Below, piece after piece: positions 19,482-29,548 of a stretch of DNA of 64,000 bases. The translations under genes were made by a program, and so were the position numbers. The stretch is from Moesziomyces globuligerus (Eukaryota; Basidiomycota; Ustilaginomycetes; Ustilaginales; Ustilaginaceae), in the NCBI GenBank assembly GCA_030849465.1, contig JARVLF010000015.1, forward strand, positions 2,356,001 through 2,420,000, in the 5' to 3' direction. The notes under the pieces were generated by a model, which was given only the letters and a program-made list of their open reading frames with translations, was not told the origin of the DNA and searched no databases. Within the stretch, counting starts at the first letter, position 1. Every line of letters starts with the position of its first letter.

Positions 19482-22352
19482 ATGTCGTCGCGTATCGAAA
19501 AGGGAGGAGCGCGCTTCAAGCCCTCCATCGTCCCCAGGCGATCCGCTGCAGGCACTCCCGCCGCCAACCGCGCCACTCCCTCCTCGTCCACTGCACCTTC
19601 CCCTTCTCCATCGCAGCAGCCCCCTAGCTCGGCTTCCACCGCCGCCACCGCCATCCCGAACACGGCCGCCGTCGCCCCAGCTCGCAAGCCGCAGCCCATC
19701 ACGCCACGCCGCAATGTTCCAATCACCCCGACCCAACAGGATGCCTCCAGCGGCCCATCCAGGCTCGCCACGACGGGCAGCTCGCAGAGCTATGCGTTCA
19801 GCCTGCCAGCTGCTGTCATTAACAAGACGCAGGCGTCGCCTTCCGCACGCACCAGCATGACCGCCGGACAGGCTTCGGCCAGCACGGCGTCTGGCGCGAA
19901 ACCTGTCTTCCGCAGACCCTCCGTGTCCAAACCGCGACCAGGCTCACGCACTTCGCTCACCCCCGCACCGTCATCATCCCAGCCCGCATCCGCCAGGATA
20001 GCGCAGCAGCCGCCATCCTCGTCTTCGCATCGTGCAGCGCCGACCATTGATGAGGGACAAGGCGGCGAAGAAGCCGCCGAGGCTGCTTCCGTCTCGACGC
20101 GGTCCGACGCGCCGCCCAGCATCGGCGGCTCGCGTAGCTCGCGACGCGACAACGCCAGCGCCATCCGTGTAGGTGCCGCACGCAGCAGCGACAATGCATC
20201 GGCTGGCTCCTCAGCTCAAGCGCAGCAGGAAGAGCAGATCGCCATTGACAAGGCCTCTCAGCCAGACCCGCCACAAGCACCCGCGCCAGCCACCCGCCCA
20301 AGGTCAGCGACATCTACCTCGGCGCGCTCCAAAGCACCAATCAAGCAAAGCGCCTCTCAGGTCGAGAATGCACAGCCGACACCCATCGCACCCGCTTCTG
20401 TCTCCTCGAGCAACGCCAAGGGCAAAGCGCGGCAGATCGCCGACGACTCCACCGCCCAGAACACGTCGACAGTAGCAAATCCGTCGCAGGAGGAGACTCA
20501 GGAAAAGGCGACGCGTGCTGCCGCCGTACGCCGCCGGAGCGCTGCAGAGCGCTTACAGAAACGGCGTCTCAAGCGCAAAGAGCGAGCCTCAGGAAAGCCC
20601 AGCCGCCCACTCAGCGCGTATCTGCTCTTTGTCAATTCGGTGCGCGCGGATCGCCAGTCTGCGAACCCGGATATGTCGCTCACCGAGCTCACCAGCGCCA
20701 TCGCGGCAGACTGGCGCGAGCTGCCGCCGGCGCAGCGCACGCGCTGGGAGGCCGACGCCGCGCTCCTGCGCCAGCAGTACGACGCGGCGCTCGAGTCCTG
20801 GAAGTTGGCGCATCCGGATGGCGTCCAGCTCGGACCCGAAGATGAGAGCGACATGGAGACCACCTCGGAGCTCGACGAACACGGCGCGCCCATTCGCCGC
20901 AAGAAACGACGTGTGACCGCGGCGCGCCAGCCACACACGGTCTCAGACGACGAGGAGGAGTATCGCAGGCAGGTGTATCAGGAGGGCGCACAGCTCGCCG
21001 CCAGCCGACTCGATCCGGCCAACGTCAGCATGGCCGACATCAGCACGGCAGAGTACAAGATGGGCCGTGCAGGTCCGAGGACCTTTGAGGCCGAACGCGT
21101 CTACAAGCGCATGGTTACCGACAGGAGGGCCGCGGCTCGGTCGGCTCTGCTCGGGGGCCACGTACTCGGAGACAAGCTCGATGCCGCCTCGCCCTCGCCC
21201 GCGCCTGCGGCTGCGGCTGCGGGGCGCATCGTGCGCACAGCCAACGGTGCACCGGTCGAGGACGGCGCGGAAGAGGTGCTCGACGGCGAGGAGGAAGAGG
21301 AGGCGGTGGACAGTCGAACCGAGAACGATGATGACGATGAGCAAGACGAAGACTCGGAGCTGGACGAGGCTGCAGCGAGACGGCGGAAGAGAGAGGCGTC
21401 GGTGGCGGCGACGGACGTCTCGTTCCGTGAGAATCGATTCGCGGTGCAGACGCGCATCGTCGACGGCAAGATCGTGCTGGACGAGACGTCGCTCTTTGCC
21501 AACTTTGGCAACGACGAGGACCGGGACAACATGGAGGTGGTCGACGAGCGCGAGGGCGATCGATTTGTCAACGCGGCCACCTACTCGCGCAAGCTCGGCC
21601 GCAACCGCAAGTGGACCGCCGACGAGACGGCCAAGTTCTACCGCGCGCTGCAGCAGTGGGGCACCGATTTCGAGATGATCGCGCGCCTCTTTCCGGGCCG
21701 CGACCGGGTGATGATCAAGAAGAAGTTCAACGTCGAAGAACGCAGCAACGCCAAGCTGGTGGACGAGGCGCTGCGCAACACGGTGCCTGTGAATCTCGAA
21801 GCGTATGCTCAGGCGATCGGCGTGGATCTCTCGGGTCCACCGCCCGAGATCAAGGCGGACCTGCAGGACATCGCCTCGCTCGCCCAGCCCGAGGCCGGCA
21901 TCAAGAAGCGCGAGGGGACTGCACCCTTGGCGGGTAAGAAGGGCGGCGGGCGGAGCGATGCCGAGGATGACGCAGAGGATGACGACGACGGCTACGAGTA
22001 CGAAGAGGTGGTCGAGGTCGACGACGAGGGCAACGAGCAGGTCATCCGCAGAAGGCTCGGCAGGAAGCCGGGCAGCAGAGGCGCAGCCAAGAAGCGACGC
22101 AACTCGGCACGCAAGAACTCGGTCTCGACTCCAGCACCCGCAGCCGCGCAGAGCGGCTTGGCGGGGCCCAATGCAGATGGGGATGCGGTTATGGATGCGG
22201 CTGCGAGCGCAGCGGCGGATGGAGGCAGATCGGGTGGTCCGCCATCGATCGGTTCGCGCAGAGGTACGCGCACCACGCGCAATCGGGCCGGTTCCACCCG
22301 CGAAGCTCCGGGCGACGGCCGCGAGGTCGAGGAGATCATCGGCGAGGCCTAG
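19482..22352 (+). CDS. BDP1: Bdp1, TFIIIB B'' subunit of RNA polymerase III, with an HMG-box-like segment
   Basis: A 956-residue intronless nuclear protein. The start MSSRIEKGGARFKPSIVPRR matches the conserved N-terminal motif of Bdp1 proteins (MSS..KxGxRFxPK), so I chose this ATG over an in-frame one at 19296 that adds 62 unrelated residues. The defining extended SANT domain is at about 705-775 (LGRNRKWTADETAKFYRALQ, then WGTDFEMIARLFPGRDR and a KKKFNVEER helix). It is preceded by a segment with the family-typical ETSLFANFGNDED pattern. Bdp1 joins TBP and Brf1 to recruit Pol III to tRNA and 5S genes. Unusually, residues about 370-440 read as an HMG box: KPSRPLSAYLLFVNSVRADR, a LTSAIAADWRELPPAQRTRW core and a trailing LRQQYDAALESWK helix. 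Acidic stretches and a low-complexity N-terminal third fill the rest. Confidence 0.92.
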   Translation: MSSRIEKGGARFKPSIVPRRSAAGTPAANRATPSSSTAPSPSPSQQPPSSASTAATAIPNTAAVAPARKPQPITPRRNVPITPTQQDASSGPSRLATTGSSQSYAFSLPAAVINKTQASPSARTSMTAGQASASTASGAKPVFRRPSVSKPRPGSRTSLTPAPSSSQPASARIAQQPPSSSSHRAAPTIDEGQGGEEAAEAASVSTRSDAPPSIGGSRSSRRDNASAIRVGAARSSDNASAGSSAQAQQEEQIAIDKASQPDPPQAPAPATRPRSATSTSARSKAPIKQSASQVENAQPTPIAPASVSSSNAKGKARQIADDSTAQNTSTVANPSQEETQEKATRAAAVRRRSAAERLQKRRLKRKERASGKPSRPLSAYLLFVNSVRADRQSANPDMSLTELTSAIAADWRELPPAQRTRWEADAALLRQQYDAALESWKLAHPDGVQLGPEDESDMETTSELDEHGAPIRRKKRRVTAARQPHTVSDDEEEYRRQVYQEGAQLAASRLDPANVSMADISTAEYKMGRAGPRTFEAERVYKRMVTDRRAAARSALLGGHVLGDKLDAASPSPAPAAAAAGRIVRTANGAPVEDGAEEVLDGEEEEEAVDSRTENDDDDEQDEDSELDEAAARRRKREASVAATDVSFRENRFAVQTRIVDGKIVLDETSLFANFGNDEDRDNMEVVDEREGDRFVNAATYSRKLGRNRKWTADETAKFYRALQQWGTDFEMIARLFPGRDRVMIKKKFNVEERSNAKLVDEALRNTVPVNLEAYAQAIGVDLSGPPPEIKADLQDIASLAQPEAGIKKREGTAPLAGKKGGGRSDAEDDAEDDDDGYEYEEVVEVDDEGNEQVIRRRLGRKPGSRGAAKKRRNSARKNSVSTPAPAAAQSGLAGPNADGDAVMDAAASAAADGGRSGGPPSIGSRRGTRTTRNRAGSTREAPGDGREVEEIIGEA

Positions 22353-23145
22353 TTGCTCATCCTCTGCTTGCCTACGATCGTCCACACTACCGGCAGTAAG
22401 ATTGGCCGCACATGACGCACAGGATGTCGCAGTCCAGGGTCGACCTGGCGCTCATTTTCCGGATCTCCTCGGCCGTGCGCGGCGACAGACGGACGGAATG
22501 ACATGATCTGCATCTCCTTTTCGGCGCCCGGACGGTGTTTGAGAGAGTGCAGCGGGAAAGGTGTGGCTGGAATGCTTCGGCGAAGGAACCGCACATCCGG
22601 GGGAAGTGCTGACGTAGCCGAGGTGGATCGATTCGCCGTCGGTGAGGATTTTTTTGGCCGTCGAGGTGTGGGGGACGTCATCGAGCCACACGCTAGCTTG
22701 GTTGCAGCGAGTGGAGGCCGAAGGTCGTGTTGGACGGGCGTGCGGGCGGTTTTGGACGCGCGCACATTCACACTCTCGATTCTGTGGATGAGTTCAGCTC
22801 GCTCACCTGCATCTGCACCATCCAGTGCGGTCAGGCATGTCAAACCGGCCCCCGCTGACGCATCGCTTCTGCGCACTTGCGCCACGCCGTCCAAGCCACT
22901 CCTCCGGACTCCACTTGGAAGCCGATCTAGGTTTGACACCCGTCAAGACGCCCGTTTGAAGAAGGAGTGAGAAAGCAAAATGAATGAGCCTTAACGCCGC
23001 ATCCTCGGCGAAAGGCATGCTAGGATGCATGGAAGCGAACGTTCAGCAACAGCTGGCTGGCCTTGCACGCATATATACACCGTGGAGCCTACTCCATCGC
23101 GCACTGCTGTTGGACAATCTTCTGAACTTCAACTCCGTGTGAACG
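22353..23145. other. Gap between BDP1 and the secreted hydrolase; possible small minus-strand gene
   Basis: No confident gene. On the minus strand a frame at 22387-22596 ends with two CxxC knuckles (RCRSCHSVRL ... CVMCGQSYC, 29 residues between them), a spacing like RNase P/MRP Rpr2/Snm1 zinc ribbons. Its upstream exons cannot be assembled convincingly. The right end contains the hydrolase promoter, with TATATA at 23072-23077. Confidence 0.35.
23072..23077 (+). promoter_or_regulatory. TATA box of the secreted hydrolase gene
   Basis: TATATA lies 74 bp upstream of the ATG at 23146, a normal core-promoter distance with a short leader. Confidence 0.5.
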
Positions 23146-24411
23146 ATGGTGACTAGCAGACTTATTTCCCTTCTCCCGCTGCTGGGCGTAGCGTTTGGCG
23201 CTTCGATCCGCCTCGATGCACGCCAGAGCAGCGGCGACTCGGGCTCCAACTCGTCCTCGGGTCAGCAGGGTGGGAGCGGTTCCGGCTCCAACTCGACCAC
23301 TGGGCCGTATGGTCTGGACAATGCCGACTGCCAGCAAGTGCAGCTCTCGGTGCCGATCAACATCACGGTCTCAAACTTTACCGATGTCGACAACTTCTAC
23401 TCGAACCAGTCGTACATCACCAAGCAGGTGATCGAGTTTACGCAGGCGCAGGCCAACTGGACGGCGGCGCACGTCTCGACCAACCAGACGTTCAATCTCA
23501 ACCGCACCTTCTCCATCGCGGGCACCTACTGCAGCCCGCGCCAGGGCGCACGCAACGACAGCGCGCTCATCAACTTTGTCCACGGCATCGGCTTCGATTC
23601 CAGCTACTGGGACTACGCTCTCAGCCCCAACTACAGCGCGGTCAAGACCGCTGCTAGCTACGGATACGCCTCGTTCCGCTACGACAGGCTCGGCACGGGA
23701 CAGAGCGAGACGCCTCCGAACGGATTCGATATCTCGCGCGCGCAGACCGAGGTCGCTGTCCTCGAGGGCGTGCTCGGCCTGCTGCGCAACTCGACCCAGG
23801 TCGGCGGTAAGCGCCACAACAAGATCGTCGGTGTCGGTCACTCGTACGGCTCGATTCAGACGCAGGCTGTTACCCAGCAGAGCCCGCAGCTGCTCGATGC
23901 TGCCGTGCTGACGGGTTTCACCACCAACAGCACCAACCTGCCCGGCTACCTCGAGGCAGCGTCGTACTCGATCGCCAACCGCGTCTTCCCAGACCGCCTC
24001 GGCGACAAGCCCGATACTTGGCTCGTGACCGGCAGCAACGCCAGCGACATCATGGGTTTCTTCTACCCGCCCTACTACTCGGACGCCTCGTTCGACCTTG
24101 CCCGCTCTACCGAACAGGCCGTGACGCTCGGCTCGCTCTTCACCGTAGCCGCCGTCGGCGGACCGGCGACCAACTTCACCGGACCCGTCCAGGTCGTCAA
24201 CGGCGCCAAGGACTTTATCTTCTGCTCGAGCAACTGCTGGGCCGGCGCCAACGGCTCCGACATCCCCTCCGAGGTCAAGATGCTCTACCCGCAGGCAAAG
24301 AACTTCACCTCGTACATCGCCGAGAACACCGGTCACGGCATCACCGCTCACTACAGCCAGCCCATGGTCGCCAACGAGATCGTCACCTGGATCCGCGACC
24401 AGGGCCTGTGA
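23146..24411 (+). CDS. Secreted alpha/beta-hydrolase
   Basis: A 421-residue protein with a clear signal peptide (MVTSRLISLLPLLGVAFGA) followed by a Ser/Gly/Asn-rich spacer (about 25-55). A basic LDAR step near residue 27 could be processed in the secretory pathway. The alpha/beta-hydrolase fold is shown by an oxyanion-type NFVHGIGFDSSYWDY segment, the nucleophile elbow GHSYG with Ser233, and the catalytic His397 in NTGHGI. An Asp in VVNGAKDFIFC is the likely third triad member. Many N-x-S/T sites suggest N-glycosylation. The substrate (ester, lipid or other) cannot be deduced. The gene is intronless and converges with the thioesterase gene 117 bp downstream. Confidence 0.85.
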   Translation: MVTSRLISLLPLLGVAFGASIRLDARQSSGDSGSNSSSGQQGGSGSGSNSTTGPYGLDNADCQQVQLSVPINITVSNFTDVDNFYSNQSYITKQVIEFTQAQANWTAAHVSTNQTFNLNRTFSIAGTYCSPRQGARNDSALINFVHGIGFDSSYWDYALSPNYSAVKTAASYGYASFRYDRLGTGQSETPPNGFDISRAQTEVAVLEGVLGLLRNSTQVGGKRHNKIVGVGHSYGSIQTQAVTQQSPQLLDAAVLTGFTTNSTNLPGYLEAASYSIANRVFPDRLGDKPDTWLVTGSNASDIMGFFYPPYYSDASFDLARSTEQAVTLGSLFTVAAVGGPATNFTGPVQVVNGAKDFIFCSSNCWAGANGSDIPSEVKMLYPQAKNFTSYIAENTGHGITAHYSQPMVANEIVTWIRDQGL

Positions 24412-24528
24412 TCCTCCTTCTCCGACTTCTGTTCGCTTTCCCCCTTTGTAGACCCTTTTGTGCATCGTCTTGCCGTGATCGCAACGCTGGCGACTTTTTC
24501 TTCTAGGCTTTGATTCGTGTGTGATGGC

Positions 24529-25154
24529 CTACAGCTTTGCTGTGGGGTCACCTTCGGCGGTTGACACCAGGAGGCGCTCGAGTGGTTGGCGGACCTGAGC
24601 GGGCATCGTTGCTGGTCTTCGTGTGATGCGGTCGACGAAGACGTGCGTCGAAGTGATGAGGGCAGCGGCGTGTTGCGCGTCGGGGGCATTGGGCTGCTCG
24701 CTGATCGATACCTGGTAGGTCACCGACGATTTGCCAAGTTTCACAACGCGCAGGCCGACCCGCAGCGGGACGGGGAAGGTGCACGACGCAAAGTAGCGGC
24801 ACGAGTTGCTGATCACCAGGCCGACCACATCGCCCGCCTGCTTCTCGGCCTCCGCTGCGGTTGGCGAGGCAGGTGCGGCAGGCACGCGAGGTGCGGCTTC
24901 GGCGGCCGCTGGATTAATGAACGGCTGGATGCCGCACTTTTCGATGAGATACGCGTTGATCACCGAGTCCGCCACGAGGTAGTACGCCGAGTTGTTCAGA
25001 TGTCCGTACCTGCCCCAGACGATGGTCAGGCGCGGAGTCAGCGTTCGGGACTCGAGCCAGACGGTGAGAGCCAAAGAGGTGCTTACTGATCATTGTCGAG
25101 CCATCGTGTCTGATAGGTCGTCGTGTATGGCCACGCGCCCTTGGCCTCTGTCAT
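24529..25154 (-). CDS. Hotdog-fold acyl-CoA thioesterase (4HBT type)
   Basis: Two exons (25087-25154 and 24529-25009) with a 77-bp intron give 182 residues. The join produces TRWLDNDQYGHLNNSAYY, the classic 4HBT thioesterase motif whose Asp/His-rich D-x-x-x-H-x-N core forms the active site. It is followed by a long central helix (ADSVINAYLIE) and strands such as SCRYFASCTFPVPLRVGLRVVKLGKSSVTYQVSI. An Ala/Pro-rich insert of about 35 residues sits between the helix and the strands. The protein is likely cytosolic or mitochondrial and hydrolyses an acyl-CoA. The substrate is unknown. Donor is GTAAGC at 25086 and acceptor is GGCAG ending 25010. The spliced form is needed for the motif to be intact. 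Confidence 0.85.
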
Positions 25155-25458
25155 GTCTGCGCACTCCAAACACGATCGGGGTGGTCGGAACGAGCAGCAC
25201 TTCAGGAGATGGTTGATGGTGGAGTGCGGTCAAAAGCGGTGCCCCGCGTCAACCGGAACCGGTTACGTCCATAAAGCCCGTTTGCCGGCGAAATAACCTC
25301 TTTGAGCCAATCTATTCTGCCCAAAAAAATCCTCTCTTTAATCGGTCTCAAAATGTTGTGGCTCTCATGCTGCCTCTCCTCCGGCCGCAGTCCGACTGCA
25401 TTGCAGGGTATACACACGATTCCATTGCTTGTGGAACAAACATAAAGTATTTGGGTAT
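25155..25458. other. Intergenic gap between the haspin and thioesterase genes
   Basis: Both flanking genes are on the minus strand. The gap holds the thioesterase promoter and the haspin 3' UTR and is AT-richer near 25310-25460. No gene is seen. Confidence 0.6.
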
Positions 25459-27981
25459 CTAAAGAGTAAGTAGCTCCATGAGCTGTGCGGCAGAGCGCAC
25501 GTTCTCTGTCGCCGAGTGGATGTCCTTGGTGAGCGGAACCACACGTGTGGTAGCTCTGCCCTTCCTCGGACCGCGCGCAGCCGTGCCGACTGCAGCCGTC
25601 GTCGCGCGAGGGTGTAGCGACTTCCTCCTTGTCGTCTTCTCTCGCGGAGCCGCATCGTCGCCAAGCACATGCTGAGCTGCCCGATCCAACCGCTCCGCAG
25701 CGCTGAGCAGAGACTTGTGCGCCTCCCACTCCCGCACCGCGGCGTCGTCGTTGCTAGCAGGCTGTACGGTGGGAATCTTGCAGGCCTTGCACTTGACATC
25801 GATGAGCTTGTGTGCGAGGTAGCGCAGCCAGAGCATGTTTGTTGCCGGGCAGTGCGTATGCCACTGGCCGTGCGTGGCGAGGCGCATTTCGCGGTAGACG
25901 TCGAACTGCGCGTCGCCCGAGCCCTCGAAGAGCGTCTCGTCGTCGAACGAGGAAAAAAGCACATCGGCTTGGCGAGCGCGAGGCCTTGTTCCTGCGACCA
26001 CGGCGCGAGAGAGGGTAAAGTCGATGATGGTCGCCTTGACGCCCGAGATGTGCGAATCAAGCAGCCAGTTGGACGCATTGGTGCCAGCCGCGCTTTCGCC
26101 CGTCGATACACTCTGCACGAGGATGTTGCCCCAGTGCAGGTCGCGGTGCTCGAATTCGAAGCTCGCCTCCATCGCCGACAGACCCGCGGCGACCTGCCAA
26201 AAGATTGAGGCGGCCTGGTGCCAGCTCTTGACGCGCAGGCTCTCGAGGTCCACACCGCCATCCGTCATGACGAGCACGGCGTACGCATGCGTGCTAGCCA
26301 GTGCGTCGGGTCGAATGTTTTCGGCTCCCTCGCCCGTCTTTGTGCGTCGCTTGGCGTCCCAGCGATCCCACGCCTGCAGGAGCGGTGCCGGATAGCTACC
26401 CCTTACCACGTACGCCGTCTTGAGCGAGACAAAGGATCCAGCCGCCTTGGCTCCGCTTGCGATCAGCTGCATCAGACGGATCTCGCGCTCCACATCCGCA
26501 GCAGCCGATGTGTACGGCAGCTCCTCGTCTCCCATCTCGACTTCCGAGGTCGGATCAGCGATGGGAATGATCTTGATCACCAGCGCTTCCGCTGCCTCTT
26601 CGTTGCCCGTCGCAGCCGAGCGAGCCGCTGGGAAGATCTTGAAGACTTCGCTGTAGCTCGCTTCGCCGATCTTTTCCAGCCGACGTCGGCCCTTGGTGGA
26701 GCGGTTGGATCGCAAATGCTGGATCATCTTGGCAAACGACTCGGGCTCGGTCTGCGAGACGGTTGCGAGCAAGGCGCTCAGATGTCCATCGCCGTTCGAG
26801 GTTCGCTGCTGATCCGAGACGGACAGACCTGCAACCTGAGCGGCAAGGTTGGCGGCGACGTCGGCTTCGTCCTCGTCGTCTGATCCTGCGGTGCCCGTTT
26901 CCGCCTCGTCGTCGCTCGAGTCTGCAATGCGTCGAGTGATGTGCCTGTTCTGCTTGCGTTTGGCTTTGGCAGGTGGCGGCTTGATGGGGGCTGTTTCGAG
27001 CGACTCGTCAATGGTAGGGATGATCAAGGTGAAGCTCGACTGCCTCGTGCTCGCAGCTGAAGCGGAAGGAGCTGACGTAGCCGAGCTGACGGTTGCGAGG
27101 GGCAGCGTCGTGCGAGAGAAGGTGGTATGTCTTGGCCTGGCCGCCATCGATTTGCGCGACTTAGGCTTGACGCCGAGGCCTGAAGCTACCTGCGACTCTG
27201 GCAGGCCAAGTTCGGCGAGCTGACGGAACTTTTCGGCAAAGTACGACTTGGTCGGGACGGGTCGGCGAGGCGTCATATCGCGATCGGTAAAGTCGTAATC
27301 CTCGATGGCCATACGAGCTGCCTGCGCGGCGCGTCGCGGTGCCCTTACATTCGATGTAGTCGAGGGCGGGGTCGATTGTGTCGGAGCGATTGTCGCCTGC
27401 TCAAGATTCCGCAGCGTTGCAGGCGAGTCGACGGCGACCCTCTTGGCCGGGGCAGATCGCCTCTTTGGCGTCGTGATTACAGCATCGACCTCGATGGATG
27501 ATGCCGCAGCCCCTTTCTTAGCCTTGCTAGTCGACGTCATTCTCGGTGCTTTCTTCTGCTGTTTCGTGTTGAGCGTCGTGGTGGTGAGGACACTTCTCGC
27601 TGTTGAGCTGCTCTGTTTCGCAGCATCGGAAAGCTTGGCAGGTGGCGAGGAGGCGCAGGTGCTTTCAGCCGCATGGAATGAGACGCTCGAGTTGGCTGTG
27701 TCGTACTGAGCGCTCTGGTCCAAGGCCGAAGCAACGTCGAGGCTGTCGTCTTTGGCAGCTGCATCTTTGGCCGGACTGTCATCAAGGAAGTGGGATGGCA
27801 ATACCGACACTCTGGAGCGTCCGTAGGTGGATTTTGGTTTTGGCTGCGAGGGGAAGAAGCCGAAAGGGTCGTTCTCGTCGGCTTCGAGCGACGCAAACGT
27901 GTTGTGTCGATTGACGACTCGCAAGTTAGCCTTGCGGCCATAGACCGACACCTGCTTGGTGCTTCCCGAGGGGGCCGGCAT
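25459..27981 (-). CDS. Haspin-type histone H3 Thr3 kinase
   Basis: An 840-residue intronless kinase. The atypical haspin kinase domain occupies about 435-720. It has a glycine-loop-like GEASYSEVFKIFP, a VVIKII-type Lys strand, the catalytic loop HRDLHWGNILV (near 610), and a metal-binding segment IIDFTLSR (near 652) in place of DFG. FDVYREMR in the C-lobe is also haspin-like. Haspins phosphorylate histone H3 Thr3 to place the chromosomal passenger complex in mitosis. The N-terminus, VSVYGRKANLRVV, and a second STYGRSRV near residue 50 resemble the VYGK/R motifs at haspin N-termini that bind cohesin or HP1 partners. The middle is disordered. The chosen ATG at 27981 begins just before the conserved motif. 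The frame stays open 84 codons upstream without conservation. Confidence 0.9.
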   Translation of the reverse strand: MPAPSGSTKQVSVYGRKANLRVVNRHNTFASLEADENDPFGFFPSQPKPKSTYGRSRVSVLPSHFLDDSPAKDAAAKDDSLDVASALDQSAQYDTANSSVSFHAAESTCASSPPAKLSDAAKQSSSTARSVLTTTTLNTKQQKKAPRMTSTSKAKKGAAASSIEVDAVITTPKRRSAPAKRVAVDSPATLRNLEQATIAPTQSTPPSTTSNVRAPRRAAQAARMAIEDYDFTDRDMTPRRPVPTKSYFAEKFRQLAELGLPESQVASGLGVKPKSRKSMAARPRHTTFSRTTLPLATVSSATSAPSASAASTRQSSFTLIIPTIDESLETAPIKPPPAKAKRKQNRHITRRIADSSDDEAETGTAGSDDEDEADVAANLAAQVAGLSVSDQQRTSNGDGHLSALLATVSQTEPESFAKMIQHLRSNRSTKGRRRLEKIGEASYSEVFKIFPAARSAATGNEEAAEALVIKIIPIADPTSEVEMGDEELPYTSAAADVEREIRLMQLIASGAKAAGSFVSLKTAYVVRGSYPAPLLQAWDRWDAKRRTKTGEGAENIRPDALASTHAYAVLVMTDGGVDLESLRVKSWHQAASIFWQVAAGLSAMEASFEFEHRDLHWGNILVQSVSTGESAAGTNASNWLLDSHISGVKATIIDFTLSRAVVAGTRPRARQADVLFSSFDDETLFEGSGDAQFDVYREMRLATHGQWHTHCPATNMLWLRYLAHKLIDVKCKACKIPTVQPASNDDAAVREWEAHKSLLSAAERLDRAAQHVLGDDAAPREKTTRRKSLHPRATTAAVGTAARGPRKGRATTRVVPLTKDIHSATENVRSAAQLMELLTL

Positions 27982-28489
27982 CGCAAAGGGGCGCTGCGGT
28001 AGGGGCGTTCCCGAACGATGGTGGGAAAGGCAAAAGTCGGAGGGTCGGAGAATGTGAAGAGCTTGAGCTGCGCCTGGACGACGATGACAACGGCGACCAG
28101 GATAGGCAACAGCGACGGCGAGGTGGAGTTGTGCATTCTTTGGCAGCTGTGAAAGCTCAGCCAGGCTCAACCAACACCAACACGCCATGTCGTGCCTCGA
28201 GCTCGGCTCAAGCGGGCGCTGCGAATTGTCCACGCGAACCGCACACGTGACTGCGAATATCTGGAGATGGAATGTGAGATGCTTATGTAATCAGGGCCAA
28301 AGTCGGAAGCAGCTTCTTTTGCTCTCCCAATTTCTTCCTCCTCGCCTCGACGTCAGCTCAACTCGCACTGGAAGAGCACTCGGCGGTGTTGCATCCAAGC
28401 GACATCATCTCGAGCAGGGCTTCGTCCACGCGATCGTCTTCTCGACCGAAGCATTCACCCATCCACCCTACCATCTTCTCTTCACCAGC
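27982..28489. other. Divergent promoter between haspin and MRPL1
   Basis: No separate gene is visible. Both flanking frames run open into the region, but neither extension shows recognisable sequence. Confidence 0.5.
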
Positions 28490-29548
28490 ATGTCGTTCAC
28501 TACGCTCGGATCGCTCGGGACTGCCATGCGGGCTCTTCCGCTCGCCTCTTCATCCACCGCCCGCTCGTTCAGCACCTCGGTGGTGACGCTCAAGAAGTCC
28601 AACCGAGCTCGTGGTGCTACGCGCAAGTCGCCGCGCAACCAGGCCTTCTTCACCGAGCTCTCGACACGTCTCTCTTCGAGGCAGGGCGGTGTGGCAGCCG
28701 CAAACGCCAAGGCGGGCAAGAAGGCCTCGAGCAACCTCGATGCGGCCGAGGGCGAGACGCTGCTCACACTCGACCAGGCCTGCGAACAGCTCAAGGCGCA
28801 CGGCGCCGCTTCGCGCCCGCTCAACGCATTCGAAGTGCACATCGTCACCTCGGTATCTTCGCATCAGACCAACGCCCTTCGTGGCCGCATCGCATACCCC
28901 AGAGATCCGAGGACCAAGCAGGAACGCCTGCTGATCTTTGCCGAGGAGGGCTCCGAAGCCGCCGAGGCGGTCAAGGAGGTGATGGCCAAGGAAGGCGCAT
29001 CGTCTTCGTCCTCGTCCTCGGAGCCACCCATCATCGTCGGTGGCTCGGAGCTCATCTCGCAGGTGCTCAACAACCGCGTCAGCGGCTTCACAAAGGTGCT
29101 CTGCACCAACACGCTGCTCCCCGAGGTCTCCAAGGGTCTCGCCAGGTCTCTGGGTCCCAAGGGTCTGATGCCCAACGCTCGACGTGGCACGGTGGTGCCG
29201 TCGGACAACAGGAAGTCGATCCTCGACGCCATCCGCGAATCCAAAGGTGCCATGGACTGGCGATCCGACAAGGTCGGCGTCATCCGCGGCGCCGTCGGCC
29301 GACTCAACTTTGAGAAGGACGACCTCAAGAAGAACGTCACGACGCTGCTCGATGCCATCATCCAGAAGGTCCCCACGCTAGGTTCGCAGCAGGCCGCACA
29401 GAGCGCCGGTCAGGCAAAGGAATACGCGCCGCGTGACGCCAGGTCGCCCGGTGAGCTCAAGAAGGCTGCCAACATCATCAAGCAGGTCCACCTCAGCTCC
29501 ACCCAGGGCCCAGGCATCAAGCTCGACCTTCGCGATGTCCTTGCCTAG
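28490..29548 (+). CDS. MRPL1: Mitochondrial ribosomal protein uL1m
   Basis: A 352-residue protein of the large mitoribosomal subunit. The first ~45 residues are Ser/Arg/Ala-rich with no acids (SFTTLGSLGTAMRALPLASS, then RSFSTSVVTLKKSNRARG), typical of a matrix targeting presequence. The uL1 signature LGPKGLMPNARRGTVV lies at about 220-235. IRESKGAMDWRSDKVGVIRGAVGRLNF follows and matches the second domain of bacterial L1. The L1 stalk protein contacts E-site tRNA. A short Ser tract splits domain I. The start chosen gives the presequence. The frame is open 101 codons further upstream but that part lacks targeting character. The gene converges with ADE5,7. Confidence 0.92.
   Translation: MSFTTLGSLGTAMRALPLASSSTARSFSTSVVTLKKSNRARGATRKSPRNQAFFTELSTRLSSRQGGVAAANAKAGKKASSNLDAAEGETLLTLDQACEQLKAHGAASRPLNAFEVHIVTSVSSHQTNALRGRIAYPRDPRTKQERLLIFAEEGSEAAEAVKEVMAKEGASSSSSSSEPPIIVGGSELISQVLNNRVSGFTKVLCTNTLLPEVSKGLARSLGPKGLMPNARRGTVVPSDNRKSILDAIRESKGAMDWRSDKVGVIRGAVGRLNFEKDDLKKNVTTLLDAIIQKVPTLGSQQAAQSAGQAKEYAPRDARSPGELKKAANIIKQVHLSSTQGPGIKLDLRDVLA

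Noticed and set aside
20943..22385. 480-codon minus-strand frame opposite BDP1
   Set aside because: Overlaps the conserved SANT region in antisense and has no domain of its own.
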